Assembly (NCBI GenBank): GCA_009926615.1
Contig: RFOM01000004.1
Location: 1 to 64,000, forward strand
Reading direction: 5' to 3'
DNA from: Pseudomonadota bacterium
GTDB lineage: Bacteria > Bdellovibrionota_B > Oligoflexia > Silvanigrellales > Silvanigrellaceae
Length of the DNA: 64,000 bases
How positions within the stretch are numbered: position 1 is the stretch's first letter; each line of letters begins with the position of its first letter. Both the position numbers and the translations under genes were made by a program. Below the pieces are notes generated by a model. That model saw only the letters and a list, made by a program, of their open reading frames with translations. It did no database searches and was not told where the DNA came from. This document shows, in pieces, positions 18,801-26,609 of the stretch.

Positions 18801-19599
18801 GACCCTTTTTCTTTTGGATGTTCAGCGCATTTATCAGCGCAATTCCATTGAGTGTCGTATCGAACGCAAACGCCGACTGGGCAGACAGAGTTTCCGCAAA
18901 GGCCGCGGGTTTTGATGAAAGTGTCAATGCGTCCGACAAGTAGGGCTGCAGATAAACGAACAATTGAGGTGGCATTGCAGCCAGTTTGTCTTCGACCGCA
19001 ACTGCGCGTGCTTTGACCTCAGCACTGAGTACGGGAAATTTGCCTTCGATCGGCACAAGCCCTGCGCGCTCGGCAACCATGGCGAGTGTGAAAAGAGATT
19101 TGCCCATCAGACTGGCGCTTGAAACAAGTGAATTCTCGAGACTGAGGGTATCGCCGGCCTCCAGTCCGCTCGACAATCCCAGTCTGCCGATCTGCTGAAC
19201 AAGTCCGAGGGCCTTGGAGTCAAAGACAAGAATGGCTGAACGCATCGCATCGATTGTTTGCTGCAGGAGCAAAGACTCCATTTTGGCGGATCGCAAATCG
19301 ACGAGAATGTCGAAGCCGACTTTCAGAAGCTCCGCCTGTTTCTGCGGCTCGGCAGATTTTGAAGCTGCCTCTACGACAAAGTTGTCGAGTGCTTTGAGCG
19401 AAGATTGTGTCATACCGCGCGACACGGCGGTGTACTGCGTTTGCAGATTGGCGTTCACGGTACCGAGACCGGTGAGCACCTCGTTTGCAATTTTTGGTCT
19501 TTCCTCGGCTGTTCCGCTAAGCTCTCTTTTAGGAAAAAAGGAACAGGAGAGACAGGCCAGCGCAATGAATGTCACCAGCACTTTGTTAAAGCGGGTCAT
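12895..19599 (-). CDS. Giant lipoprotein: cadherin-like repeats plus delta-60-type beta-propellers
   Basis: 2234 residues from an ATG preceded by AGGA; an upstream in-frame start would add 19 residues before the signal. The signal MTRFNKVLVTFIALACLSC contains a lipobox with Cys19. Residues about 20-320 are helical. Beta-rich modules follow, with cadherin-type calcium linker motifs at about residues 623 (NVNDP), 763 (DINDPP), 880 (DVNDVP) and 1096 (DVNDNP). From about 1450 to the end there are about 14 repeats of roughly 50-55 residues, each with a GGxF(T/S)xY-like strand (GGSFTAV, GGDFTEY, GGKFTTF, GGNFSSY and so on). These match the delta-60/DUF5122 propeller type and could form two seven-bladed propellers. 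A surface-exposed adhesin or envelope role is likely from the architecture; the ligand is unknown. Confidence 0.9.
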   Translation of the reverse strand: MTRFNKVLVTFIALACLSCSFFPKRELSGTAEERPKIANEVLTGLGTVNANLQTQYTAVSRGMTQSSLKALDNFVVEAASKSAEPQKQAELLKVGFDILVDLRSAKMESLLLQQTIDAMRSAILVFDSKALGLVQQIGRLGLSSGLEAGDTLSLENSLVSSASLMGKSLFTLAMVAERAGLVPIEGKFPVLSAEVKARAVAVEDKLAAMPPQLFVYLQPYLSDALTLSSKPAAFAETLSAQSAFAFDTTLNGIALINALNIQKKKGLDISNEVINKSLKSWSEVLKQASNTVAQGREPPAPVTIPDNPPTLDAQTGAMPAGFPDWKFVLMEGGEDGTIDLLQNPPVYTPRATFGNSDSYRLRACQQLIPSFCTADKLFTVNRPKPPIVVTLRTSHGNTELFKRGSDLFCEPALHESGHQAIFSWWLQKAGGTELIDITSRSVQTGRMTLSDISTGDRLICKVHSQISNGLRSVSPKDSNWLVVMNSPPQDIQVFMPPLFVGGGERSCDLSESALLSNGSLPADAPSITNRCKLADITVTDIDPADELADFFVTCDGPSPCPFIKDNRVAASKTVSLYLASDLNFEKKSTYDVTLRAVDKGRPDQSYNVAGELIKTIRMNVVNVNDPLMGIFDPSKTFDLSKIYPPYSGSSIFWSAVSVPENGPKAVANLDVVDEDCPPSAPCQNLNYTFEFENVPAQGASQDSALFDIDANTGALSFKASQVPSFESRTPHVYNLKIKLTDKLAAVSDPARVKISDFQVNVQDINDPPSDILLTADEINEESPSGTPVGILSAVDEDGGTTNFTFRGAAAQVGGCFPLSEYFKACGNQIQTRLDFNYEALKLILPFDSVRGKSYFSVNVTAVEQTTQAYSTTKNFKIYLNDVNDVPTDILVSKNVLQELVPETDPLSKIQLTPVDVDSEAGGAQSFTFSVTGVSVNGGAMQAYNSAVHPFEIESGGGASYLKLTRQLTYAGVTFQDNFFEVELSVSNARVGGTVTTFTKSVVVGVSRMTLSNSMFDENAPASSAAPVKIGDLCAETGNTASACSAWTYALTVPFDGIQISGRELRRTRPFDHETQPNLSIAVTASKDGVTVQKNIQVSVIDVNDNPGIIVFNPVNPPTDGKLYILEQEAGTTLIGTFATVDADVSDVLDWGFMGIKPDGPAFFTLTSKSGTNGREAELRVGAGTLPAFVPASREKFVVRVKASDGYGINATDADNNQFKEITLFIIQNPQLSVLSTPSADSYFDAQTNTGVPLSVDFRISSSSAVACTPSSDLNTAGVFLSGANSGLIQSWTSVDKASGTGYKDCTLKVTPHTNKTGQVDNVIISARWATSVGMKVSTSTSTVKLAFWRPPELNCPSRISLPEGEPLSNIPCAVEFSDQSGTGVMPTVSVASSTCAGLTLSAGLLSLNSFPSSPCSMTVTAGLQGSPVLPLKNKYDSQTFVLSRTIELVPRKFSTNGAVKAIAGDPAGNVYLGGSFTAVDPVPALAITALNLRTNIGTSMTPVWDYAGNRSASCNLTEGFNGVVRVIADAGDGSFWVGGDFTEYRSEQVNYLARLRCSGERVTWHETGSGGFNGPVHAISVSADRYVFVGGKFTTFNGAAAKGVIKFDADGVHQTGFASGLPENAIVNSIQLTPASAALASGQTVWIGGNFSSYSGNSAIKNLVRVDQNAGVASGFSGGIFNGEITSLSVVDSTVVAAGVFTSYRSTAIQRIAKLDNTGNLDGPFHTVTGGFNDRVDALVNDGTVLFAGGVFTAYRGASASYLAKIKLDDGSLVDSASASPFASPALNGPVKSLLLMEGGSRLVVGGQFASAGGQTHQRLALVTTLDGAVTTPFNNDLGFNGTVLALASFDAGKKVLVGGEFSAFEGKASSRLAKFSQSGVFDSTFTAGFGTGGFNGDVETLYHSAGQEALYAGGSFTLVGGTAAGRIVKLHVPTDPSNTNTAGSPVSAFSTSAGAGFNDTVRVMKGTSDDSSIYAGGRFSLYAGQSAPALVRLTHAGVLDSGFNFGAGFTFVDAGTPSVNALVVTSGTPHSVYAAGEFEQYKGNQAIRLIKLDSEGVIDPVFDPSVGASGELHALALNGGDLFAGGQFTSYAGNASAQRLVRLNAQTGALAGGGAYTLNGTVRSLVTGTSGANTYLFAGGGFSSVNSVPTGPLAAVNLATYALNTAFQSAGTRALSLPSSTAVNALHFRTFTDAGGNVFPLLFGGGLFTGYAQRSAPFAIRLNALTGSEAALP

Positions 19600-19750
19600 T
19601 GGGAATCCTGACCACACCGGTTCCGGTCGGAGACGGCGTGATTGCCTGAGGCCCACAGTTGCATCCTCCTGTGGGGTTGTATCGGCGGGAATCCCCGAAA
19701 CTTATGGCAAAAAATCGGGGGATGCGGGCAGAAGAACCGCCAAATTTCGG

Positions 19751-21535
19751 GTGATTTGCGGAATTGCCTCATTCTTCTTGTATTCTCATGCGTTGGCTCA
19801 GGCTGAACTCTCACGTTCGCTCGATTTGCGGATAGAAATCGACAAGAATCTGAACAGCAGCCGGATGTGTCAAAATCTTGTCCGCATGCATGAGAATAAG
19901 AATTTTGCGCCTTGGGGGCTTATTTTCTCGAATCCGTCGCATTTTTGCTCATTCCCAGCGGAGTTATCCAAGAGTTACGGGCTTTTTATGTGGCGTCTGG
20001 TGGTCACCGAATGGCCGGAGCACGTCAGTTTCGTCATGTGCAGGCCCACAAGACCCTCGGATGTCCTCAATGAAGATTGCAGCTGGCGAATCCATTTAAA
20101 AAAGGATTCCGATTTAATTGCACGGCTGCAACGGGAACAAATTTTATTTCAGGTTGTAGCCGCGCTTCATGAAAAACTTCCGATGCGCAGTTTTGATCTT
20201 CACGGCGAAAATTACGCCCGGCCCGAGCCACGGCTGAAGTCGCCCGTGCTTGAAAATCCGCCGCGGCTGATGAAGAGCGATGTGCGGGTCGAAGAACCTT
20301 CGGGCCGCCTTTTGATAACTCCGCTGACGTTTGTCAGGCAGCCCCGACACTCTGCGGGAGTCTGGTTTGTGTCGGCCGACCCAATGACGGCACGACATGC
20401 AGCCATGGTGCAGTTGCTTGCCCAACAGGGTTTGGAAGTCGTTGAACTGCCTTCAGACACGCCGGTCAACAAACCTGCCGGCGAGCAATTACGCAGTGAG
20501 AAATTGAAGCGGCTCGGACAATCAAAATTTGCCGACAGCCGAACGGAATCGGGAGATAAAACTCGTCCGCCGCTGGCTGCACCCGCACCCAAAAAGCCCG
20601 CACCGCTCAATGTGATGGAGCTCTCGCCGTCCGTCCCTTACGCGCAGCCAAAACCCCGAAGAGTTCCCCGAACTCCGCGCGGCAACTTGCCTTCGGTCTT
20701 TGCCGACGACAGACCGATGACCTTTCCTGACGACACGGATGTCATCAAACTTGAAGGTGCCGCGGCGGAAGAAGAACGCAGCAGGAGACTCAATGAGGTT
20801 CCCATGCTGACAAAGCTTTGGGACGTGTTGTGGAACGGGCTCTGGAAAGCGGGCTTGGACGCAAGCGGAATGCCTGTGCAGGAATCCGAGCGTTCGCGTC
20901 TTCCGTCGACGCAAAGTATCGCGTTCAGGGCATGGCATCCGTTTTGGCGGATGATATCTTTGGGCTTTGAAGCAAAAAACACACAGGAAAAAGAACATCT
21001 CGATCTGAAATTATCCGTTCAGGGATCCTCGCTTTACCAGCAGGCACGCGGACAGCGCAGCACGACGATTGTGACCTCATCACTTCTGACTGAAATTCCG
21101 ACCGACGTTCGTCTGTGGCGGTTGGAGTCGCGTCTTGGTCTCGTGTTTATCAATGAAGACTGGACCTATGACAGAAGCAAATCCACATATGAAATCTGGA
21201 TGCCTTCCAAACGCGGAATTTATTTTGAACCCCTGATCGCAACTCAGCCGAGCGCGGACCTCAGCGGTTTCACGGCACGCGCGGGCTGGGGGCTGTTTTC
21301 GTTTGACAACGGGCAGGGCGAACAATGGAGCGCCGAGGCAGGCTGGCAATGGCCTTTGGATGAAAACACGTTCAAATGGAGCAAGTTGAAAATTCCGGTG
21401 CTGCAGACGTTCGCCGGACTTCAGCAGGGAATCATCCGCAAAAGCGGACAGACCTCAGCAGCAGGCAACGTCGACAGCCTTGCCCTGAATTCATTTACTT
21501 TGGGACTCAGACTTAATTTTGATGAACTGGATTGA
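19751..21535 (+). CDS. Exported hypothetical protein, start uncertain
   Basis: About 594 residues if translated from GTG at 19751. The N-terminus is clearly a signal peptide (GIASFFLYSHALAQA), but the positively charged stretch that should precede it (RRTAKFR) lies upstream in the same frame, where no ATG, GTG or TTG is found close by. Two ATGs at 19704 and 19722 are in a different frame that stops at 19752. So either a non-canonical start or a one-base frameshift is involved. Middle part: Pro-rich and polar (about residues 150-330). C-terminal part: alternating hydrophobic strands ending in TLGLRLNFDELD, resembling an outer-membrane strand pattern. No family recognised. It is divergent from the giant lipoprotein gene. 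Confidence 0.65.
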   Translation: MICGIASFFLYSHALAQAELSRSLDLRIEIDKNLNSSRMCQNLVRMHENKNFAPWGLIFSNPSHFCSFPAELSKSYGLFMWRLVVTEWPEHVSFVMCRPTRPSDVLNEDCSWRIHLKKDSDLIARLQREQILFQVVAALHEKLPMRSFDLHGENYARPEPRLKSPVLENPPRLMKSDVRVEEPSGRLLITPLTFVRQPRHSAGVWFVSADPMTARHAAMVQLLAQQGLEVVELPSDTPVNKPAGEQLRSEKLKRLGQSKFADSRTESGDKTRPPLAAPAPKKPAPLNVMELSPSVPYAQPKPRRVPRTPRGNLPSVFADDRPMTFPDDTDVIKLEGAAAEEERSRRLNEVPMLTKLWDVLWNGLWKAGLDASGMPVQESERSRLPSTQSIAFRAWHPFWRMISLGFEAKNTQEKEHLDLKLSVQGSSLYQQARGQRSTTIVTSSLLTEIPTDVRLWRLESRLGLVFINEDWTYDRSKSTYEIWMPSKRGIYFEPLIATQPSADLSGFTARAGWGLFSFDNGQGEQWSAEAGWQWPLDENTFKWSKLKIPVLQTFAGLQQGIIRKSGQTSAAGNVDSLALNSFTLGLRLNFDELD

Positions 21536-21577
21536 AAACTGCGAATACCCGCGGACTTTGGCCGTGGGGAGAAGAAG

Positions 21578-21654
21578 TGGTGACAGGAGGCGGAATTGAA
21601 CCGCCGACCTGAGGATTATGAGACCTCCGCTCTAACCATCTGAGCTACCCTGCC
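21578..21654 (-). tRNA. tRNA-Met (anticodon CAT)
   Basis: The minus strand folds as a 77-nt tRNA: acceptor GGCAGGG pairs with TCCTGTC (two G-U pairs), the D arm reads GCTCAGATGGTTAGAGC, the anticodon loop is CTCATAA, the T arm is GGCGG-TTCAATT-CCGCC, the discriminator is A and CCA is encoded. The base pair 31-39 is a T-T mismatch. Anticodon CAT fits elongator tRNA-Met; an Ile-CAT (lysidine) tRNA cannot be fully excluded from sequence alone. The acceptor closes with G-C, which argues against initiator tRNA. Confidence 0.93.
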
Positions 21655-21670
21655 ACTCGGAACGGCTTGG

Positions 21671-21699
21671 GGAATAACGCGTTGCAAAGGGTGCGTCAA
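21671..21699 (-). promoter_or_regulatory. Promoter of tRNA-Met
   Basis: On the minus strand TTGACG (21694-21699) and TATTCC (21671-21676) are separated by 17 bases and end 16 bases before the mature tRNA 5' end. This is a good sigma70-type match. Confidence 0.6.
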
Positions 21700-21757
21700 G
21701 CCTCATTGCAAAACGCCTCGCGGACAGCTAACCCGCCGGAATACTTACCTCTGCCGA

Positions 21758-24466
21758 TTACTCCGCCGATGCAGGCTCGGACTTTGCGGCTTTTTTTACA
21801 ACTTTTGCCTTGGTTGACGGCTTTTTAGCCCTGCTCTTGGGCTTCTCGTCCTCGCCCAGCAGCTTTTTGCGGGACTCAAATTTGAATTCAAAATTGCCGT
21901 TCGTTTTCAAATGCAGCGTCGCTGCAAATGGCCGGCCCTTTTTGGACTTGAAGTCAGTGATCGCCGGAGTCATCCCCGTCAGAATGAACGACTTGAACTC
22001 CTCGCGCGATACGGCGTGTCCGCACAAGGTTTTGGGCATGCGCGCCATGAGCTTCTTTGGCTTTTTGGCAGCCACCTTTCGGGCGGTCGTGGGTGTCTTG
22101 GAGGATTTCTTTTTGGTCGTCTTCTTCTCGTCGGCTCCGGCAGCCGCCGCCGGTTCCTCGGCTGCAGTCACACCGAACTCGCACATGTATGCTGTTTCGG
22201 TTTCAATCAGCCGCCCCGGCAAGGTCAAAAATGTTTGCGGCAATTGCTCTTCATGAAGAATCTTGATCTCTGCTCCGGGGAGAGTTTCAGTCGGATTGCC
22301 CTGCTCGTCCGCAAAGAAAACACCCTTGTCATTGACCGTCAGATAAGACGAGTAACTCGATCCGCTGAGCGTGGTGAATTCAACAGGTCCCACAAGCTTT
22401 TTCGAAAGCAAATCCGTCACCAGACTGCGGTCGAGATAACGCTGATTTTTTTCTTTCCAGATGATGAACTTGCAGGTTTCTTTCTGGTTGCATTTGTAAC
22501 CCCAAAAAGATTCGTACACCGTTCCTTTGCTGCACGAAGGACACTGACCCAAAGATGCCTCTTTTGAATAAAGCTCTTCGTAGTCAAAACTGCGGGTTTT
22601 CTCGACAATCTCACTTGTGTACTTGGCCATGTCCTTCATGAATTCACGTCTGCTTTTGGCACCGCGCTCCATTTGTTTCAGGCCGTATTCCATTTCACCC
22701 GTCAGTTCGACGCTCGCAAGTCCGTCGACCGGCACGCGGTTAAGCACATCAAGCAGTCGCATGCCCTTGGAGGTTGCCCGCAAAACTTTTCCGCTGCGTG
22801 CAACATATTCTTTGCCGATCAAATTTTCGATAATTTCAGCGCGAGTCGCGGGAGTACCGATACCTTTGTCCCGAAGTGCGTCTGCAAAATCCTCGGATTC
22901 AACGGTCCGTCCGCAATGTTCCATCAGGCTCAGCAGTTTTGCTTCCGACAGGCGCGGCAGCGGTTTGGTGGCATTTTCCTGAGATTCAATGCCCTCGGTT
23001 TTGACCTTTACGCTCGCATTCGGATCGGTGGGATGAAGTTTCGGCAGGCTCGATTCGTCTTCGGAATCTTTGCCGTAAACTTCGCGCCAACCCTGCTCCT
23101 GCAGATCGGAGACACGGGTTCTGAAATGATAGTCTGATATTTTGGTGATTCGCTCGACTTTGGCCCAGACAGCCGGCGGCATGAATGCCGCAAGAAATCT
23201 TTTTGTCACCAAATCAAAAATGCGCTGATCGTCGCCTTCAAGCGAGTAGGGGACCTCACCTGTCGGAATAATCGCAAAGTGGTCCGAAATTCCTTTATTG
23301 TTGAACACACGATCCTTATTCAAAAGACCGCGCGACATAATCCGCCGGCTGACTCCGGCAACGTCGATTTTGGAATCGCCGAACTTTCCAAGAATCGTTT
23401 TGACATTTTCAACATAATCTTCCGGCAGATTTTTTGAATCCGTACGGGGATAAGTGAGAACTTTGTGTTTTTCGTAAAGCCTTTGGGCAGCCTGCAGGGT
23501 TCTGCTCGCCGGCATGCCGAAGCGGCGGTTTGCTTCACGCTGAAGGGTGGTCAAATCGAAAAGCTGCGGGGCAATTTCGCGTGATTCCTTGCGTGTTTCT
23601 GACGCGACAGCAGAGTTTTTGCCGCCGTCAATGACGGCAAGAATCTTGTCGAGCTGGGCACGCGAGAAAATGCGATCATCTTTTTCGCGCAGCGCGACGT
23701 CTTCGTCTTCTGCCGACTCGATCTTCTTGAAATTGGGATCAAACCACTGTCCGGAATATTCGTGAGTTTCAGTCGAAAAGCGGCCTTCGATAGTCCAATA
23801 GGGTTCAGGCCGGTGCTTGAGGATTTCAGCTTCGCGCTTGACGATAAGTGCCAGTGTCGGGGTTTGAACGCGGCCGACACTCCAGCTGACACCTTTTTGT
23901 GCCTTGGGTTTGAGCCGGCGGGTCACCGCACGTGTGGCATTCATGCCGATGAGCCAGTCACTCTCGGCGCGGCAACGCGCTGCGTCGCTCAAATGATCAA
24001 ACTCTTTGCCGTCCCGCAGAGATGCAAACTCTTTGCGGATTGCGTCGTGGGTCATGCTCTGCAGCCACAGTCTGCGGATCGGTTTTTTGGTTCCGGAAAA
24101 ATCGTAAAGCTCACGGAAAATCAGTTCGCCTTCACGCCCCGCATCGCATGCGTTGATCAGTCCGACGACCGCGTTGCGGTTGGCCAGCGACTTGATGGTA
24201 TCAAGCCTCTCCTTTTGCCCTTCCTTCGGTTTGTATTCGAAGTGATTGGGCAGAATCGGAAGGTCCTGCAGGAGCCAGCGTTTGTATTTGGGGTCCAAAT
24301 CTTCGGGGGAGAGCAGTTCGAGCAAATGCCCTACGGCCCATGTCATATAGTAGGAGTCGCTTTCATAGTACTCGGACTTCTTTTCAAAGCCGCCCAGCGC
24401 CTTCGCAATATCGGCCGCAACACTGGGCTTTTCTGTGATGACAAGCCACTTGCCTGATCCGCTCAT
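21758..24466 (-). CDS. topB: Type IA DNA topoisomerase (TopB/topoisomerase III-like)
   Basis: A 902-residue type IA topoisomerase, relaxing or decatenating DNA through a 5'-phosphotyrosine. The TOPRIM domain starts at WLVITEKPSVAADIAKALG and includes the ACDAGREGELIFR acidic motif. The active-site Tyr is Tyr339 in LTYPRTDSKNL. A four-cysteine zinc finger lies near residue 640 (CPSC ... CNQKETC). The C-terminal TopB-type repeat is recognised by FKSKKGRPFAATLHLK, and a Lys/Ala-rich tail ends the protein. The opening and the C-terminal repeat resemble TopB more than TopA, although the length suits TopA. An AGAGG Shine-Dalgarno sequence precedes the ATG. It is the last gene of a minus-strand group with a lipoprotein and a phosphatase. 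Confidence 0.9.
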   Translation of the reverse strand: MSGSGKWLVITEKPSVAADIAKALGGFEKKSEYYESDSYYMTWAVGHLLELLSPEDLDPKYKRWLLQDLPILPNHFEYKPKEGQKERLDTIKSLANRNAVVGLINACDAGREGELIFRELYDFSGTKKPIRRLWLQSMTHDAIRKEFASLRDGKEFDHLSDAARCRAESDWLIGMNATRAVTRRLKPKAQKGVSWSVGRVQTPTLALIVKREAEILKHRPEPYWTIEGRFSTETHEYSGQWFDPNFKKIESAEDEDVALREKDDRIFSRAQLDKILAVIDGGKNSAVASETRKESREIAPQLFDLTTLQREANRRFGMPASRTLQAAQRLYEKHKVLTYPRTDSKNLPEDYVENVKTILGKFGDSKIDVAGVSRRIMSRGLLNKDRVFNNKGISDHFAIIPTGEVPYSLEGDDQRIFDLVTKRFLAAFMPPAVWAKVERITKISDYHFRTRVSDLQEQGWREVYGKDSEDESSLPKLHPTDPNASVKVKTEGIESQENATKPLPRLSEAKLLSLMEHCGRTVESEDFADALRDKGIGTPATRAEIIENLIGKEYVARSGKVLRATSKGMRLLDVLNRVPVDGLASVELTGEMEYGLKQMERGAKSRREFMKDMAKYTSEIVEKTRSFDYEELYSKEASLGQCPSCSKGTVYESFWGYKCNQKETCKFIIWKEKNQRYLDRSLVTDLLSKKLVGPVEFTTLSGSSYSSYLTVNDKGVFFADEQGNPTETLPGAEIKILHEEQLPQTFLTLPGRLIETETAYMCEFGVTAAEEPAAAAGADEKKTTKKKSSKTPTTARKVAAKKPKKLMARMPKTLCGHAVSREEFKSFILTGMTPAITDFKSKKGRPFAATLHLKTNGNFEFKFESRKKLLGEDEKPKSRAKKPSTKAKVVKKAAKSEPASAE

Positions 24467-24510
24467 TCGTTCGTACCTCTTTGTGAGCTCGTGCTCATGC
24501 GTCCCTTCAA

Positions 24511-24534
24511 GACCTCTGCCACGGGTTGGAGGTC
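24511..24534. repeat. Short inverted repeat upstream of topB
   Basis: GACCTC (24511-24516) and GAGGTC (24529-24534) flank a 12-base loop in the 79-base gap before topB. It may form a weak leader hairpin; function unknown. Confidence 0.3.
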
Positions 24535-24545
24535 AGCCCGACCGC

Positions 24546-25121
24546 TCAGTGTAAGAGAGTCCCCTCGTCAAAATGAATCGTCCGGAGCCTCAGGAGAACG
24601 TAGACATCGTAGCTTGTCCGCGGGCCTTCGGATGTCTGGCGGCGAACAGCCTCCCAATATACGTCTTTGGCCTCAAGTTCGGGACATTCCTTGGACTGCG
24701 AGACTTTGTTGACTGCAGCGGCAATCGCGTCCGTGCGCCCTTGGTCACTTTCAGCGGAACTCGTCTTATCGCCCTTTGACGTCTTTCGGGATTGTTCAAC
24801 TTGCTCAACGGCAGAGCTTATTTCAAGTTTGACGCGCTCGGCAAGAAGCTTGCAATGCAATGCCAGCCCTCCTGCCTGCGTCTGACGTATGCCCAAATCG
24901 AGTCTTTGGAGTTGCCTGCCGGAATGGAGAAACCATTTTTCTGATGATGGCTCCAGTTCCGTTACGGCATCCACCCAACGCGGACGACCCAATTCGCTGC
25001 GCTCAACGATAAGTTCATCCGGCGGTGTCTGAGGCCCGCTCACGCATCCGGCGGGAGCGATGAACAATGCAATCCACAACGCAAAGACCGATTGATAAAT
25101 TTTATGCGGCAAGCTGAACAT
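24546..25121 (-). CDS. LPP20-like lipoprotein
   Basis: 191 residues with a signal peptide ending in APAGC, a lipobox with Cys26, preceded by a good AGGAAGGA ribosome site. The mature part begins with a short linker and the RPRWVDAV motif, seen in LPP20/LptM-like lipoproteins of the form P-x-W-V. It continues as a helical, charged region and ends in a beta-prone segment (TSYDVYVLLRLRTIHF), typical of LPP20-fold proteins. It is 8 bases downstream of the monophosphatase gene and 79 bases upstream of topB, same strand. Role unknown. Confidence 0.8.
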   Translation of the reverse strand: MFSLPHKIYQSVFALWIALFIAPAGCVSGPQTPPDELIVERSELGRPRWVDAVTELEPSSEKWFLHSGRQLQRLDLGIRQTQAGGLALHCKLLAERVKLEISSAVEQVEQSRKTSKGDKTSSAESDQGRTDAIAAAVNKVSQSKECPELEAKDVYWEAVRRQTSEGPRTSYDVYVLLRLRTIHFDEGTLLH

Positions 25122-25129
25122 TTCCTTCC

Positions 25130-25945
25130 TCAGTTTCCAAGAAGCTTGAGAACATCTTCGACGGCCAGCGGTCTGCCGGCGGAATCAAGTGCGTAGGCGA
25201 CACTGCTTCCGCGTTCGAGACGGCGAGTCAGATGATTCTGCGACCACGAGTGAATCGTGAATCCTGCCTCCGGCAGAATCACATGAAACGGAGCAACGTC
25301 CCAAATTTCAACCTTCGGATCCACGAAGGCACGAACCGAACCCCTCAGTAACATGTAGTAACCCAACGCATCGGGGTAAGTCCTCGATTTGATCTCGCGT
25401 GTATAGAAATCTTCAACCAGATGACCGGAATTTTCCATTCGGAAGCGATACGGGTCGGCCGTCGCCACGAGTTCGATGGCATCCTGACCCAACCGCTCCG
25501 GACGCCGGTAGACCTCGCCGTTGATCCAGACTCCCCGTCCGCGCTCTGCACTCATGACGATTCCAAGCTCGGGCAAAGCCGCAAATCCGATATGGGGAAC
25601 GCCATTTTTAAGAACTGCGAGCAGCGACGAATAAAACGGAACGCCATGAACAAAGCTGAACGTCCCGTCGATGGGATCGAGAATCCAAGACCACTGATCG
25701 GAGTCTCCGGAGCCGCCGTTGTTCAAAGTACCGCCTTCCTCCTCTCCGACAATTGCGTGCGCCGGAAAGGCTGAGCCGATGATGGACCTGAGTTCCTTTT
25801 CGATTTGCAAATCCGCGTCGGTGACCCACGTTTTGTCCCCTTTACGGATGCGTCCCACAGGCCGGCGGCTGAACTCACAGCACATTTCTACGGCGCGGTT
25901 CATACACTTCTGGGCGATTTCAAAGACTTGAGCATCACTGGACAT
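25130..25945 (-). CDS. Inositol monophosphatase family phosphatase
   Basis: 271 residues with the metal-binding signatures of the family: GEEEGG (first metal Glu), DPIDGTFSFVHG (Asp-x-Ile-Asp-Gly-Thr) and the C-terminal WDVAPFHVILPEAG. Such enzymes dephosphorylate inositol phosphates, PAP or histidinol phosphate under Mg2+. Since hisF and hisH lie 2-3 kb away, a histidinol-phosphatase (HisN-type) role is possible, but the substrate cannot be read from this sequence. It starts 4 bases from the first ATG of the divergent gene. A lipoprotein gene follows 8 bases after its stop. Confidence 0.88.
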   Translation of the reverse strand: MSSDAQVFEIAQKCMNRAVEMCCEFSRRPVGRIRKGDKTWVTDADLQIEKELRSIIGSAFPAHAIVGEEEGGTLNNGGSGDSDQWSWILDPIDGTFSFVHGVPFYSSLLAVLKNGVPHIGFAALPELGIVMSAERGRGVWINGEVYRRPERLGQDAIELVATADPYRFRMENSGHLVEDFYTREIKSRTYPDALGYYMLLRGSVRAFVDPKVEIWDVAPFHVILPEAGFTIHSWSQNHLTRRLERGSSVAYALDSAGRPLAVEDVLKLLGN

Positions 25946-26020
25946 GGCATGAATCCCCGATTAGTTTGCGCCACTAACTTGCACGAACCGATACACACTC
26001 TGCAACTGCGGGACGCCATT

Positions 26021-26566
26021 ATGGAACTCACACTCCCACTCGAGAGTCTGCGATATTTGCAAAACAATCAGGCATTTCTTGGCCGCGAGTTTCTGACATG
26101 GCTCTGGTACTACACCGAATCAGGCCGTCATGAGGTCAATCTCGGCGAGTTGGGAATTTACAAACTGTACGTCGACGACAGACTTGTGCTGACCTCCAGC
26201 TCCGGTTCTGCCCACGAACAGGCTCTCAAGGGCGGAACTCCCGCATACGCGGCGGAAGCGCTTGTTGCCCTGCAGTCGGGAAAAATGGTGCATGACGCCA
26301 AGTTCATTCTTCAGGACAACGAAAAGCAATGGATGTGGAACATGCGGGCAGATGACCTTGCGCTGCGCAGCGTGAGACTGCCGACTGTTCAGGCACCCGA
26401 TGCGTCAACTCATATGCAGGCACGCATCGCCAATACTCAGCTGCTGGTCGATGTGGTCGAGACACTCTTCAGGATGTATCTTGATCTCAGAATGTCGAAG
26501 GGATTCGACGCCGAACTCCGGCGTATCCACGACTGGATGTCGACAAAACATACGCACGTGGGTTGA
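26021..26566 (+). CDS. RdgC-like protein, C-terminal domain only
   Basis: 181 residues from ATG 26021 (weak GGGA upstream); an in-frame ATG at 25949 would add 24 residues but lies 4 bases from the divergent phosphatase start. The segment NQAFLGREFLTWLWYYTESG is typical of the RdgC family. Further family-like features are a KLYVDDRLVL strand, AYAAEALVALQSGK, a beta-rich middle and a C-terminal DLRMSKGFDAELRRI helix. Full-length RdgC is about 300 residues, forms a ring around DNA and modulates RecA. The N-terminal part is missing here, so ring formation is doubtful. Assignment rests on motif memory. Confidence 0.65.
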   Translation: MELTLPLESLRYLQNNQAFLGREFLTWLWYYTESGRHEVNLGELGIYKLYVDDRLVLTSSSGSAHEQALKGGTPAYAAEALVALQSGKMVHDAKFILQDNEKQWMWNMRADDLALRSVRLPTVQAPDASTHMQARIANTQLLVDVVETLFRMYLDLRMSKGFDAELRRIHDWMSTKHTHVG

Positions 26567-26609
26567 GATTGCGCCGCAGTGACCCCGTGCCAAAGCGGGG
26601 CACACTTTC

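Noticed and set aside
19214..19750. Upstream extension of the exported protein, antisense to the giant lipoprotein
   Set aside because: It lies within the giant gene on the opposite strand and encodes no signal-like or conserved sequence; the real start is near 19751.
23762..24457. 231-residue ORF antisense to topB
   Set aside because: The opposite strand carries clear topoisomerase motifs; this frame is an antisense shadow without ribosome site.
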